Origin: Candidatus Nomurabacteria bacterium GW2011_GWF2_43_8
GTDB taxonomy: Bacteria; Patescibacteriota; Minisyncoccia; Phycocordibacterales; UBA9973
DNA length: 16,197 bases
NCBI GenBank assembly: GCA_001000035.1
Contig: LCGX01000006.1
Location: 1-16,197 of the forward strand
Reading direction: 5' to 3'
Both the position numbers and the translations under genes were made by a program. Positions 1 through 5,748 of the stretch are shown in pieces (the stretch's first letter is position 1; each line of letters starts with the position of its first letter). The notes beneath the pieces are model-generated. The model was not told where the DNA came from. It searched no databases and saw only the letters and a program-made list of their open reading frames with translations.

Positions 1-19
1 CATAACGGTAATCGACCAA

Positions 20-1633
20 TTGATCCAAATCGTTAATGTAAACATCAATATAATTACAATCATAGAAATAACGCCGCCCGTACAGCCCCCTAGGCCACCT
101 ACGCCACCGCGAACACCTGAACCAGTACCTCAAACACTGGAATCCAGACAGTCGCTTGATGAATTGAGAGATTCGTATTTAAAAGCAAAAAGATTGCGCG
201 GCAATGTATTCAGAGGTAAATTTGGAAGATTATTTAGGAGAAAATTGAGTTTTGGAACAGAGGAAATGGATTTCGGCGGCAAAAAGGGTGCCGAAGATTT
301 AGAAGAAGTCAGAGAAGAATATCAGAAAAAACTTGCTGAATATAGAGCAGGGGAACTTGCCACACTTCAAGCCAGTTTAGAGGCAAGGTTTCTGGCTGGT
401 ACAGTAACCCCAGCGCAGATTAAAGCTGAAATACAAGGGAAAATTGTTAACCTTTTGAGTGAAGAGCAAAACAATATTGACACACAGTCCGTAAGGGGCA
501 TTGAAAAAAATCTTTTTGAAAAGATGAAAACAAAATGGCGCCAATTCGGTAAAACTCGCTTGGTCGCTGGTCTATTGCTCGGAGGAGCGGCAGCGGCCAC
601 TGGAGGAACTGCAATAGGTGTCGGCTTGGTTGGTGTGAGGGCTGGTATGGGTGCTGTTGGTACATATGTCGGAGTGGAAGCTGGGCTGGAACGATATTCG
701 AAACTGGTGGGGCATAAAGGATTGATTAATAAAATAGGCAAGGCAGGACATTTTATTACTGAAGAATCTCTGTATAGACACATACTTACATTGTCTGACG
801 AAGATGTGAAAAAGGAGGCGGCAAGATTAAGAATGTTGCAAGTTGAAAAGGGTGTTTCAATAGACAACATAAGTAACGATGGGAGAATCGCGCTAGCAAT
901 TTTGAGAAGAGACAACGAGTTGGCGGCCGAAGAGACCGTAAACACTGCATCCTTAGACCCAGCGGCAAGACTCGCAGACAGACTATCAAATAGACTCGCA
1001 ATAGAGGTTAACTCAAGAAATGAGGTCATAGAATCAGAGGTTGATAGAGAAAGAATCAAAAAAATGCTTCGAAAAACAACTGCTGTTTTGGCGGGTGGAG
1101 CTGTTGGGTGGCTTATTGGTGGAAAATTATTTCACAAGCCGGAAGTTGATGTCCCTTCTCCTCATGCCCCTCCTCTTGCTCCATCACATGTTATAGGGGG
1201 AGAACCTATTACTCCATCTCATATACCCCATATTGTTACTCCAGGAGAAAATACTTGGAAAATTATTGAAGCAAATTTGGATTCCCGTAACACAATGGCT
1301 GGGTTGATTGAAGGAACAAGAACCCACATGATTGATGCCTTAAAAGATATGTTTGACAAAATGAGCCCTGAAGAACTTAAGCATATTGGATTTTCTAGTG
1401 GGGATGCGGATCTTCTGTACGTCGGTGATTCATTAAATATGTCTGATGTATTGGATAATCCTGGGATAATAACTAGAGCTCTTTTCAATGCAAGCAATAT
1501 ATCGCCAGAACAAATAGCATCAATAGTGAAAAACAACACTAAGATAGCTCATTGGTTGGCAGAACATCGCCACGAATTAAAGGGGGTATTTGATAGTGCT
1601 ATGATAGAAAAAGTTCTACGGGGCACCATATAA
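20..1633 (+). CDS. Pro-rich membrane-associated protein with LysM-like segment, possibly 5' partial
   Basis: A 537-residue reading frame from a TTG codon; the frame stays open to base 2, so the true start may lie before the window. What is seen: a proline-rich stretch (about residues 19-38, repeated PP), a basic then acidic helical region likely to form coiled coil (60-170), a long Gly/Ala-rich hydrophobic segment (179-222), a second helical region, a second hydrophobic segment with GG pairs (354-371), a proline/histidine-rich linker, and from V406 a TPGENTW...II sequence followed about 70 residues on by YVGDSL. This resembles a LysM-type or 'GD-x-W' cell-wall-binding segment with a long insertion; that is inference. 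The C-terminus ends without a further domain. Two membrane segments with an exported, possibly wall-binding tail would suit a CPR envelope protein. The role is unknown. A gap of 40 bases separates it from the helicase gene, which has its own -10 box. Confidence 0.75.
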   Translation: MIQIVNVNINIITIIEITPPVQPPRPPTPPRTPEPVPQTLESRQSLDELRDSYLKAKRLRGNVFRGKFGRLFRRKLSFGTEEMDFGGKKGAEDLEEVREEYQKKLAEYRAGELATLQASLEARFLAGTVTPAQIKAEIQGKIVNLLSEEQNNIDTQSVRGIEKNLFEKMKTKWRQFGKTRLVAGLLLGGAAAATGGTAIGVGLVGVRAGMGAVGTYVGVEAGLERYSKLVGHKGLINKIGKAGHFITEESLYRHILTLSDEDVKKEAARLRMLQVEKGVSIDNISNDGRIALAILRRDNELAAEETVNTASLDPAARLADRLSNRLAIEVNSRNEVIESEVDRERIKKMLRKTTAVLAGGAVGWLIGGKLFHKPEVDVPSPHAPPLAPSHVIGGEPITPSHIPHIVTPGENTWKIIEANLDSRNTMAGLIEGTRTHMIDALKDMFDKMSPEELKHIGFSSGDADLLYVGDSLNMSDVLDNPGIITRALFNASNISPEQIASIVKNNTKIAHWLAEHRHELKGVFDSAMIEKVLRGTI

Positions 1634-1657
1634 AAATAATATAATTAAAGAAGTTTG

Positions 1658-1666
1658 TGTTATATT
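1658..1666 (+). promoter_or_regulatory. Extended -10 promoter before the helicase gene
   Basis: TGT followed by TATATT (1661-1666) ends seven bases before the GTG start at 1674. No convincing -35 box is visible, as is common for extended -10 promoters. Initiation about seven bases downstream of the -10 box would place the transcript start at or next to the start codon, giving a leaderless message. A second TATAAT lies at 1640-1645, 28 bases before the GTG, and is an alternative. Confidence 0.5.
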
Positions 1667-1673
1667 CAGAAGT

Positions 1674-3899
1674 GTGATTAAAGATACAGGACACCTCGTA
1701 GGGCTAAATAAAGAACAAAGGGAGGCGGCACTTCATATGGAAGGTCCGCTTCTTGTCGTGGCCGGGGCGGGGGCCGGCAAGACCAAGACCATTACGCACC
1801 GGATTGTGAATCTGATAAAAAACGGCGTCGCGCCGGAAAAAATTCTGGCGGTCACTTTCACCAACAAAGCCGCCAAGGAAATGCGCGAGCGGATAAGGGG
1901 AGCGGTTTTGCGTTTAGGAACCCTTGGAAGGAGCGACGGCAACGGACAGAGAAAATTTTCAGCAGAAAATTTTCGTGCTGACGAAACGCAAAACCGCGAA
2001 CCGTTTGTAAGTACTTTTCACTCGCTTGGCGTTTACATCATCAAGGAAAACGCGCGATTGCTCGGACTCAACAGGCACTTCACCATTTTAGATGAAGACG
2101 ATTCCGCTAGATTGATAAAAGAAATAATGAAAGAGATCGACCTGGACCCGAAACAATACGACCCGAAAAAAATCAGGAACATAATCTCGCGCGAGAAAGG
2201 GAAATTTTCACGTCTTGAAGAATATGCCGAAAGAGAAAATAATACCATCGGCAAAACAGTCGCCCAGGTATGGAATCTGTACGAAAAGCAAAAAAACAAG
2301 GAAAATTCACTGGATTTTGACGATTTACTCCTAAAAACGGCAAAACTTTTGAAAGAAAATGAGACGGTTCGAAAAATCTATCAGGAAAAATGGGAATACT
2401 TGCACATTGATGAATATCAGGATACGAATGAGGTGCAATACCTGATGTCCAAGTTGCTGTGCGGAGACGCAAAAAATATCTGCGTCGTGGGGGACGCAGA
2501 CCAGAATATTTATTCCTGGCGCGGAGCGAATTTGAAGAACATTTTGAGTTTTGAGAAAGATTATCCGAACGCCAAAATAATTTTATTGGAACAAAACTAT
2601 CGGTCCACGAAAAATATTCTGGAAGCGGCCAACGAGGTAATCAAAAAAAACAAATACCGGCCGGAGAAAAATCTGTTTACAAAAAACGGGACAGGTGAAA
2701 AAATCGGCTTCTACGAGGCGCTCCACGAGGGCGACGAAGCGGACTTCGTGGCGACAAAAATTTTGGAAATTTTGGATGGCTCCGCCGGCAATACTTTTTC
2801 TCAGGTCCTCGGTTCTCCGGGTCCCTATCCCGGCCAGACCATTCGAAAAAGTACTCTCGGCTACGCAGGACAAAATGTTCTCGAGCGAACCCTTGGAAGG
2901 AGCGACGGCAACGGACAGAGAAAATTTTCAGCAGAAAATTTTCGTGGTGAGTCCGGGAATTTTTTGTCCGAAGTAGCTGTCTTGTACCGCGCGAATTTCC
3001 AGTCGCGCGCGCTGGAAGAGGCGATGCTCCGTTACAATATTCCGTACCAGGTCGTGGGAACAAAATTTTTTGAGAGAAAAGAAATCAAAGACACGCTCGC
3101 TTACCTGCGCGCGGCGCTCAACCCCGACAGCTTGTCGGATATAAAAAGAATAATCAATTTTCCCGCACGTGGTATTGGTAAGGCCACTTTGGCAAAAATT
3201 TTTTCCGGACAGACAGAACCCCTGCCGATAAAGATAAAAATAAAAATCAATAATTTTTATAAAACCCTGGAAGAAATAAAAGAAAAAATTGGAAATTCAA
3301 AAGCCAGCGAAGTTATAAAGTTCGTGGTCAAAAAATCCGGAATTGAAAACGAATTGCAAAATGGTGGGGAGGAAGATTTGGAAAGATTGGAAAACATAAA
3401 AGAGCTGGCGACACTGGCGCTTAAATACGACCATTTAGTAAACGGAGCCGGTATTGAAAGGCTTTTAGAGGACGCGGCTTTGGCCTCCGACCAAGACAGC
3501 TTAATGTTGAGCGAAGCCCCGACGCCCAAAGGGGTCGGGGTCCCGACCAAAAGCGTCGGGAAAGAAAGTAGCGTCAAACTTATGACTGTGCACGCCTCCA
3601 AGGGTCTTGAATTTAAATACGTTTTTGTCACGGGGCTGGAAGACGGATTGTTTCCTCACGAACGAAAAGAAGAGCCCGCCTACGCCTCGGGCTACGGCGA
3701 GGCGAGGGAAGAAGAGCGCCGGCTTTTTTATGTGGCGCTGACGCGCGCCAAAGAAAAATTATTTTTATCGTTCGCCAATTACCGCACCATTTTCGGAGCG
3801 CGCAATATCAATACGCCATCTGAATTCATCGCCGATATCCCGGCAGATTTGTTGAAAAGAGAAGGAGAGGCCGGCAGAATTAAAACAATTTATATATGA
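1674..3899 (+). CDS. uvrD: UvrD/PcrA-type superfamily 1A DNA helicase carrying in-frame repeat insertions
   Basis: ATP-dependent 3'-5' DNA helicase of the UvrD/PcrA/Rep family, expected to act in repair and replication-fork maintenance. Motifs in order: Q-motif LNKEQREA (about 11-18), Walker A AGAGAGKT (about 30-37), TFTNKAA (Ia), TFHSLG (Ib), DEYQD (Walker B, about 246-250), GDADQNIYSWRGA (III, about 274-286), QNYRST (IV, about 307), VKLMTVHASKGLEF (V, about 634-647) and EERRLFYVALTRAKEKL (VI, about 681-697). All catalytic motifs are intact. The usual C-terminal Tudor-like tail of PcrA is missing; the protein stops soon after motif VI. Five repeat-like segments disrupt the family pattern between the motifs (near residues 77-108, 373-390, 390-432, 614-630 and 668-681) without breaking frame. 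The start is GTG; no Shine-Dalgarno is seen. The stop overlaps the next gene as ATGA. Whether it is PcrA or UvrD cannot be decided from sequence alone. Confidence 0.95.
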   Translation: MIKDTGHLVGLNKEQREAALHMEGPLLVVAGAGAGKTKTITHRIVNLIKNGVAPEKILAVTFTNKAAKEMRERIRGAVLRLGTLGRSDGNGQRKFSAENFRADETQNREPFVSTFHSLGVYIIKENARLLGLNRHFTILDEDDSARLIKEIMKEIDLDPKQYDPKKIRNIISREKGKFSRLEEYAERENNTIGKTVAQVWNLYEKQKNKENSLDFDDLLLKTAKLLKENETVRKIYQEKWEYLHIDEYQDTNEVQYLMSKLLCGDAKNICVVGDADQNIYSWRGANLKNILSFEKDYPNAKIILLEQNYRSTKNILEAANEVIKKNKYRPEKNLFTKNGTGEKIGFYEALHEGDEADFVATKILEILDGSAGNTFSQVLGSPGPYPGQTIRKSTLGYAGQNVLERTLGRSDGNGQRKFSAENFRGESGNFLSEVAVLYRANFQSRALEEAMLRYNIPYQVVGTKFFERKEIKDTLAYLRAALNPDSLSDIKRIINFPARGIGKATLAKIFSGQTEPLPIKIKIKINNFYKTLEEIKEKIGNSKASEVIKFVVKKSGIENELQNGGEEDLERLENIKELATLALKYDHLVNGAGIERLLEDAALASDQDSLMLSEAPTPKGVGVPTKSVGKESSVKLMTVHASKGLEFKYVFVTGLEDGLFPHERKEEPAYASGYGEAREEERRLFYVALTRAKEKLFLSFANYRTIFGARNINTPSEFIADIPADLLKREGEAGRIKTIYI
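1902..1997 (+). repeat. In-frame palindromic insertion element, copy 1 of a 60-bp repeat with 14-bp inverted flanks
   Basis: The core 1918-1977 is base-for-base identical to 2887-2946. It ends in two copies of the self-complementary decamer GAAAATTTTC (1951-1960 and 1965-1974) separated by AGCA, a potential 10-bp hairpin. The core is flanked by a perfect 14-bp inverted repeat, GCGGTTTTGCGTTT at 1902-1915 and its complement at 1984-1997. In the helicase this adds roughly 25 residues between motif Ia (TFTNKAA) and motif Ib (TFHSLG), where related proteins have a short loop. The core is translated as TLGRSDGNGQRKFSAENFR. The outer boundary is uncertain: the arms may be part of the element or host sequence. 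Confidence 0.85.
2790..2843 (-). repeat. 'NGLA' palindromic element in the helicase, inverted relative to the rsmA copy
   Basis: The reverse complement of 2790-2843 matches 4196-4258 in rsmA: a shared arm AATGGTCTGGCC, a variable hairpin, then GAGAACCGAGGACCTGA and a looser A-rich tail. The inner hairpin here is CCGGG/CCCGG around TCCCTAT. Counted over the arms and hairpin, this copy is 41 bp and the other 50 bp, a difference of exactly three codons. Read on the minus strand the element would encode NGLA...RRTEDL, the same peptide that rsmA actually uses; in the helicase it is read from the other strand as SQVLGSPGPYPGQTI. It sits between motif IV and the conserved VAVLYRAN segment. Confidence 0.85.
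2841..2889 (+). repeat. Further inserted segment with GGCTAC core, joining two elements in the helicase
   Basis: This segment fills the space between the NGLA element and copy 2 of the 60-bp repeat. It contains CGGCTACGCAGGA, which resembles the GGCTAC-NGCGAGG core of the elements at 3677 and 5101, and ends in TTCG (2842-2845) and CGAA (2886-2889). Compared with helicase family members it is extra sequence, translated as RKSTLGYAGQNVLE. Membership in the GGCTAC family is suggestive only. Confidence 0.45.
2887..2946 (+). repeat. Copy 2 of the 60-bp in-frame repeat
   Basis: Identical over all 60 bases to 1918-1977, 969 bases (323 codons) downstream and in the same reading frame, so both give TLGRSDGNGQRKFSAENFR. 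The GAAAATTTTC pair lies at 2920-2929 and 2934-2943. It is also surrounded by an inverted repeat, GGACAAAA at 2868-2875 and TTTTGTCC at 2962-2969, but these arms are unrelated to those around copy 1. Sequence similarity stops abruptly at both ends. Confidence 0.9.
3516..3561 (+). repeat. Nested GC-rich hairpin inserted in the helicase before motif V
   Basis: Outer arms CCCGACGC (3518-3525) and GCGTCGGG (3553-3560) enclose inner arms GGTCGGG (3533-3539) and CCCGACC (3542-3548). It is translated as APTPKGVGVPTKSVG, a low-complexity segment just upstream of motif V where UvrD/PcrA proteins normally have a short acidic linker. I infer a further in-frame palindromic insertion; no second copy is present in the window. 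Confidence 0.65.
3677..3714 (+). repeat. GGCTAC-loop hairpin element in the helicase (copy A)
   Basis: Stem GCCTCG (3684-3689) with CGAGGC (3698-3703) around GGCTACGG. Without gaps, 30 of the first 37 bases match 5101-5137. Both copies are read in the same frame, giving A-Y-A-S-G-Y-G-E-A-R-E-E here. It lies between GLFPHERKE and the EERRLFYVALTRAKE motif, a variable stretch in this family. Confidence 0.7.
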
Positions 3900-4738
3900 A
3901 AGCAAAAAAATCATTAGGGCAGAATTTTTTGAAATCCGAAGTGGCGCTTCGGAAGATTGTTGAGGCAGGTGAGATTAAACTAGACGACATAATTCTGGAA
4001 ATCGGCCCGGGGAAGGGCGCGCTCACGGAACAATTGTTGGAGAGAGCCGGCACGGTGATCGCCGTGGAAAAAGACCGCGAGCTTTTTGAATTTTTAAAAG
4101 AGAAGTTCGCAAAACAGATAGCATTGGATTCTCTTGTACTAGTACATGAGGACATAATGAGATTTGAGATGAATGAAGCAATTTTGATTTTTATGAATGG
4201 TCTGGCCGAGCCCGATAGCGGTCGGGCGAGGAGAACCGAGGACCTGAATAAAAATACAAAATTGCGAAATTACAAAATCATCGCCAATATTCCTTACAAC
4301 ATCACCGGAGCGATTCTGAAAAAATTTCTAACGGCGGAAAATCAACCAAGCGCGATGGTTCTTATGGTCCAGCAAGAAGTTGCTCAAAGAATAATTGCCC
4401 GCGATGGCAAGCAGAGTATCTTATCCATCTCGGTCAAGGCCTATGGGGAACCCAAAATGATAATGAAGGTGGAAAAGCGGTATTTTTCTCCCGCGCCGAA
4501 AGTGGATTCGGCCATAATCGCCATCAAAAACATTTCCAGGGGATTGTTTGAGAAAAATAAGATAGACGAAGAGGAATTCTGGCAAATCGTCAAAAAAGGC
4601 TTTGCGCACAAGCGAAAAAAGCTCTCGTCCAACCTGAAAAATATCATTTTACCCTCGCAAGAACCGTTCTTACGAAAGTTGGGAGACAAAAGGGCGGAGA
4701 ATTTGACGCTGGAAGACTGGATTTCGCTTGCAAAATAG
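3896..4738 (+). CDS. rsmA: 16S rRNA (adenine1518-N6/adenine1519-N6)-dimethyltransferase RsmA (KsgA)
   Basis: SAM-dependent enzyme that dimethylates two adjacent adenines in the 3' terminal helix of 16S rRNA during small-subunit assembly. Seen in 280 residues, near the usual family length: N-terminal KSLGQNFL (about 5-12), SAM motif I EIGPGKGALT (from E35), acidic VEKD (about 57-60), the catalytic NIPY motif (N131-Y134), FSPAPKVDSA, and the C-terminal helical domain with FAHKRKKLSSNL. A segment NGLAEPDSGRARRTEDL (from about residue 101) is extra relative to the family and coincides with a repeat element shared with the upstream helicase. It falls between motif III and NIPY, where a short loop is usual, so activity may be kept. 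The ATG overlaps the helicase stop (ATGA), suggesting translational coupling; no Shine-Dalgarno is seen. Confidence 0.95.
   Translation: MKAKKSLGQNFLKSEVALRKIVEAGEIKLDDIILEIGPGKGALTEQLLERAGTVIAVEKDRELFEFLKEKFAKQIALDSLVLVHEDIMRFEMNEAILIFMNGLAEPDSGRARRTEDLNKNTKLRNYKIIANIPYNITGAILKKFLTAENQPSAMVLMVQQEVAQRIIARDGKQSILSISVKAYGEPKMIMKVEKRYFSPAPKVDSAIIAIKNISRGLFEKNKIDEEEFWQIVKKGFAHKRKKLSSNLKNIILPSQEPFLRKLGDKRAENLTLEDWISLAK
4196..4258 (+). repeat. 'NGLA' palindromic element inside rsmA
   Basis: Shares its ends with the reverse complement of 2790-2843 in the helicase. Here the inner hairpin is CCCGA/TCGGG around TAGCGG, different in sequence from the hairpin of the other copy but in the same place, suggesting stem pairing is kept while the bases change. 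Strong similarity covers 4196-4245 and weakens through 4258. It contributes about 21 in-frame residues. Confidence 0.85.
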
Positions 4739-4756
4739 TGTTTGCGCCACAAAAAG

Positions 4757-4765
4757 TGGTATAAT
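4757..4765 (+). promoter_or_regulatory. Extended -10 promoter (TGG-TATAAT) before the anchored protein gene
   Basis: TGG then TATAAT (4760-4765), followed by TAAAGC and the ATA at 4772. The same TGGTATAATTAAA string occurs at 13676-13688, where the base that aligns with 4772 begins an ATG start. The six-base gap implies a leaderless transcript. No clear -35 box. This promoter would separate the secretion block from the helicase-rsmA pair. Confidence 0.7.
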
Positions 4766-4771
4766 TAAAGC

Positions 4772-5719
4772 ATAATCAAATTATTTTGGTTAAAACACAA
4801 AAGGATACTTTCGGTCGCTTTTGCGGCGCTTTTTCTCGTCGCGCTTTTTCTTATAAAAAACACTTCAGTCTTCAGAAATGAAGAAATATACCTGGGAACC
4901 AATTCAGAAAACGGATTGACTTATTCCAACATAGCGATAAAAGATTTAATAAACCGCGACAGCGACCAAGACGGCATACTGGACTGGGAAGAAGGGCTGT
5001 GGGGAACCGATCCAGCAAAAAAAGAAACAACTCCCGGGATTCCGGACAGTGTGACTATAAGCAAATTGAAGGCCGAGCGGGCGAATAGCGCAGAAACACT
5101 CGCCTCCGCCGAGGGCTACAGCGAGGCAAAAGAAGAAAACCTGACGGAAACGGATAAGTTTTCCCGAGAACTTTTCTCCACCGTCGCTGCCTTGAGCCAA
5201 AGCGGGGTAATGGATGAGGTTACAGTAGAAAAAATCAGCAGTTCGCTGGCCGAGCATCTGCAAAATACGACTCCGAGCAAGGAATTTACGCTCTTAGATA
5301 TAAAAGTGACAAATGACGAGAGTTTCCAGGCCGTAAAAAATTACAATTACGCCTTGAGAGATATTTATACAAAATACCAACCAAATGAGAGCATCGCCGA
5401 CATACTGCAAGAATTCGCTCCTGATCAAAACACCGTAAATGCCGATGCACTGGCAAAACTTGACCCAATTATAGAACGGTCAAGAAAAATAATAATCGAG
5501 ATAGCAAAAACACCTGTACCCCAGTCTCTCTCATCTATGCATTTGGGTCTCCTAAATGCACTCGAAAGATTAACGGAAAATTTGAATGATATAAAACTTT
5601 ATAATGTTGATGCGATTGTGGCCTTAGGCGCCATAACCCAATACGGTCCAAACACTGTGGCCCTGAGAACTGCAGCCAATAATCTAACCAATGCAATCAA
5701 GCAAAAATGGCAAAATTGA
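4772..5719 (+). CDS. Membrane-anchored protein with calcium-loop motif, apparent ATA start
   Basis: The first ATG/GTG/TTG in this frame is a TTG at 4916, but the frame is open upstream to a stop at 4766 and the upstream part encodes a convincing N-terminal signal-anchor: basic residues, then a hydrophobic run from about residue 12 to 28. From ATA at 4772 the product is 315 residues; from 4916 it would be 267 and lose the anchor. Residues 63-74 give D-S-D-Q-D-G-I-L-D-W-E-E, the D-x-D-x-D-G-x-x-D-x-x-E loop of EF-hand or thrombospondin type 3 calcium sites. The rest is predicted helical, without a family I recognise. Residues about 110-122 come from a repeat element also found in the helicase. 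Likely an extracytoplasmic protein anchored in the membrane, first gene of the secretion block. The start choice is inference. Confidence 0.75.
   Translation: MIKLFWLKHKRILSVAFAALFLVALFLIKNTSVFRNEEIYLGTNSENGLTYSNIAIKDLINRDSDQDGILDWEEGLWGTDPAKKETTPGIPDSVTISKLKAERANSAETLASAEGYSEAKEENLTETDKFSRELFSTVAALSQSGVMDEVTVEKISSSLAEHLQNTTPSKEFTLLDIKVTNDESFQAVKNYNYALRDIYTKYQPNESIADILQEFAPDQNTVNADALAKLDPIIERSRKIIIEIAKTPVPQSLSSMHLGLLNALERLTENLNDIKLYNVDAIVALGAITQYGPNTVALRTAANNLTNAIKQKWQN
5101..5138 (+). repeat. GGCTAC-loop hairpin element in the anchored protein gene (copy B)
   Basis: Stem GCCTC (5102-5106) with GAGGC (5123-5127); shares the GAGG/GGCTAC-NGCGAGGC core with 3677-3714, same strand and same codon phase, giving A-S-A-E-G-Y-S-E-A-K-E-E. 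The host gene is otherwise unrelated to the helicase, which argues for a mobile or spreading element rather than common ancestry of the genes. Confidence 0.7.
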
Positions 5720-5730
5720 TCGGAAAATTA

Positions 5731-5736
5731 TATAAT
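5731..5736 (+). promoter_or_regulatory. Possible -10 box before the secreted beta-repeat protein
   Basis: TATAAT ends twelve bases before the ATG at 5749, in an AT-rich gap after the previous stop (5719). No TG extension. It is weaker evidence than the TGG-TATAAT sites because the surrounding sequence is AT-rich enough to make such hexamers by chance. Confidence 0.35.
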
Positions 5737-5748
5737 AAAAATAATAAA

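Noticed and set aside
367..1059. A 230-residue minus-strand open frame inside the first gene
   Set aside because: Ser/Ala/Pro-rich antisense translation of a Gly/Ala-rich plus-strand gene, with no promoter or start context.
1918..2946. The two 60-bp copies as a CRISPR repeat pair
   Set aside because: They are 969 bases apart inside a coding sequence with no regular spacers and no cas genes in the window.
2677..3063. Minus-strand open frames over the composite insertion in the helicase, one of which contains NGLA...RRTEDL
   Set aside because: The peptide is real as a property of the repeat element, but it is not a gene: the flanking part is antisense to conserved helicase motifs.
1674..3899. 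Possibility that the helicase is a pseudogene because of its insertions
   Set aside because: All motifs are intact, the frame is unbroken for 741 codons, every insertion is a multiple of three, and the gene overlaps rsmA as in an active operon.
4658..4672. Short perfect inverted repeat AAGAAC/GTTCTT near the end of rsmA as a terminator
   Set aside because: Only six pairs, no following T-run, and it lies inside conserved coding sequence.
5717..5719. UGA read as glycine, as in SR1/Gracilibacteria
   Set aside because: Readthrough meets further stops at once and genes end cleanly at UGA, including the ATGA overlap at 3896-3899.
5707..5748. ATG 5707 as the start of the secreted beta-repeat protein
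   Set aside because: It overlaps the previous gene and would put 14 polar residues in front of an otherwise standard signal peptide; ATG 5749 fits better.
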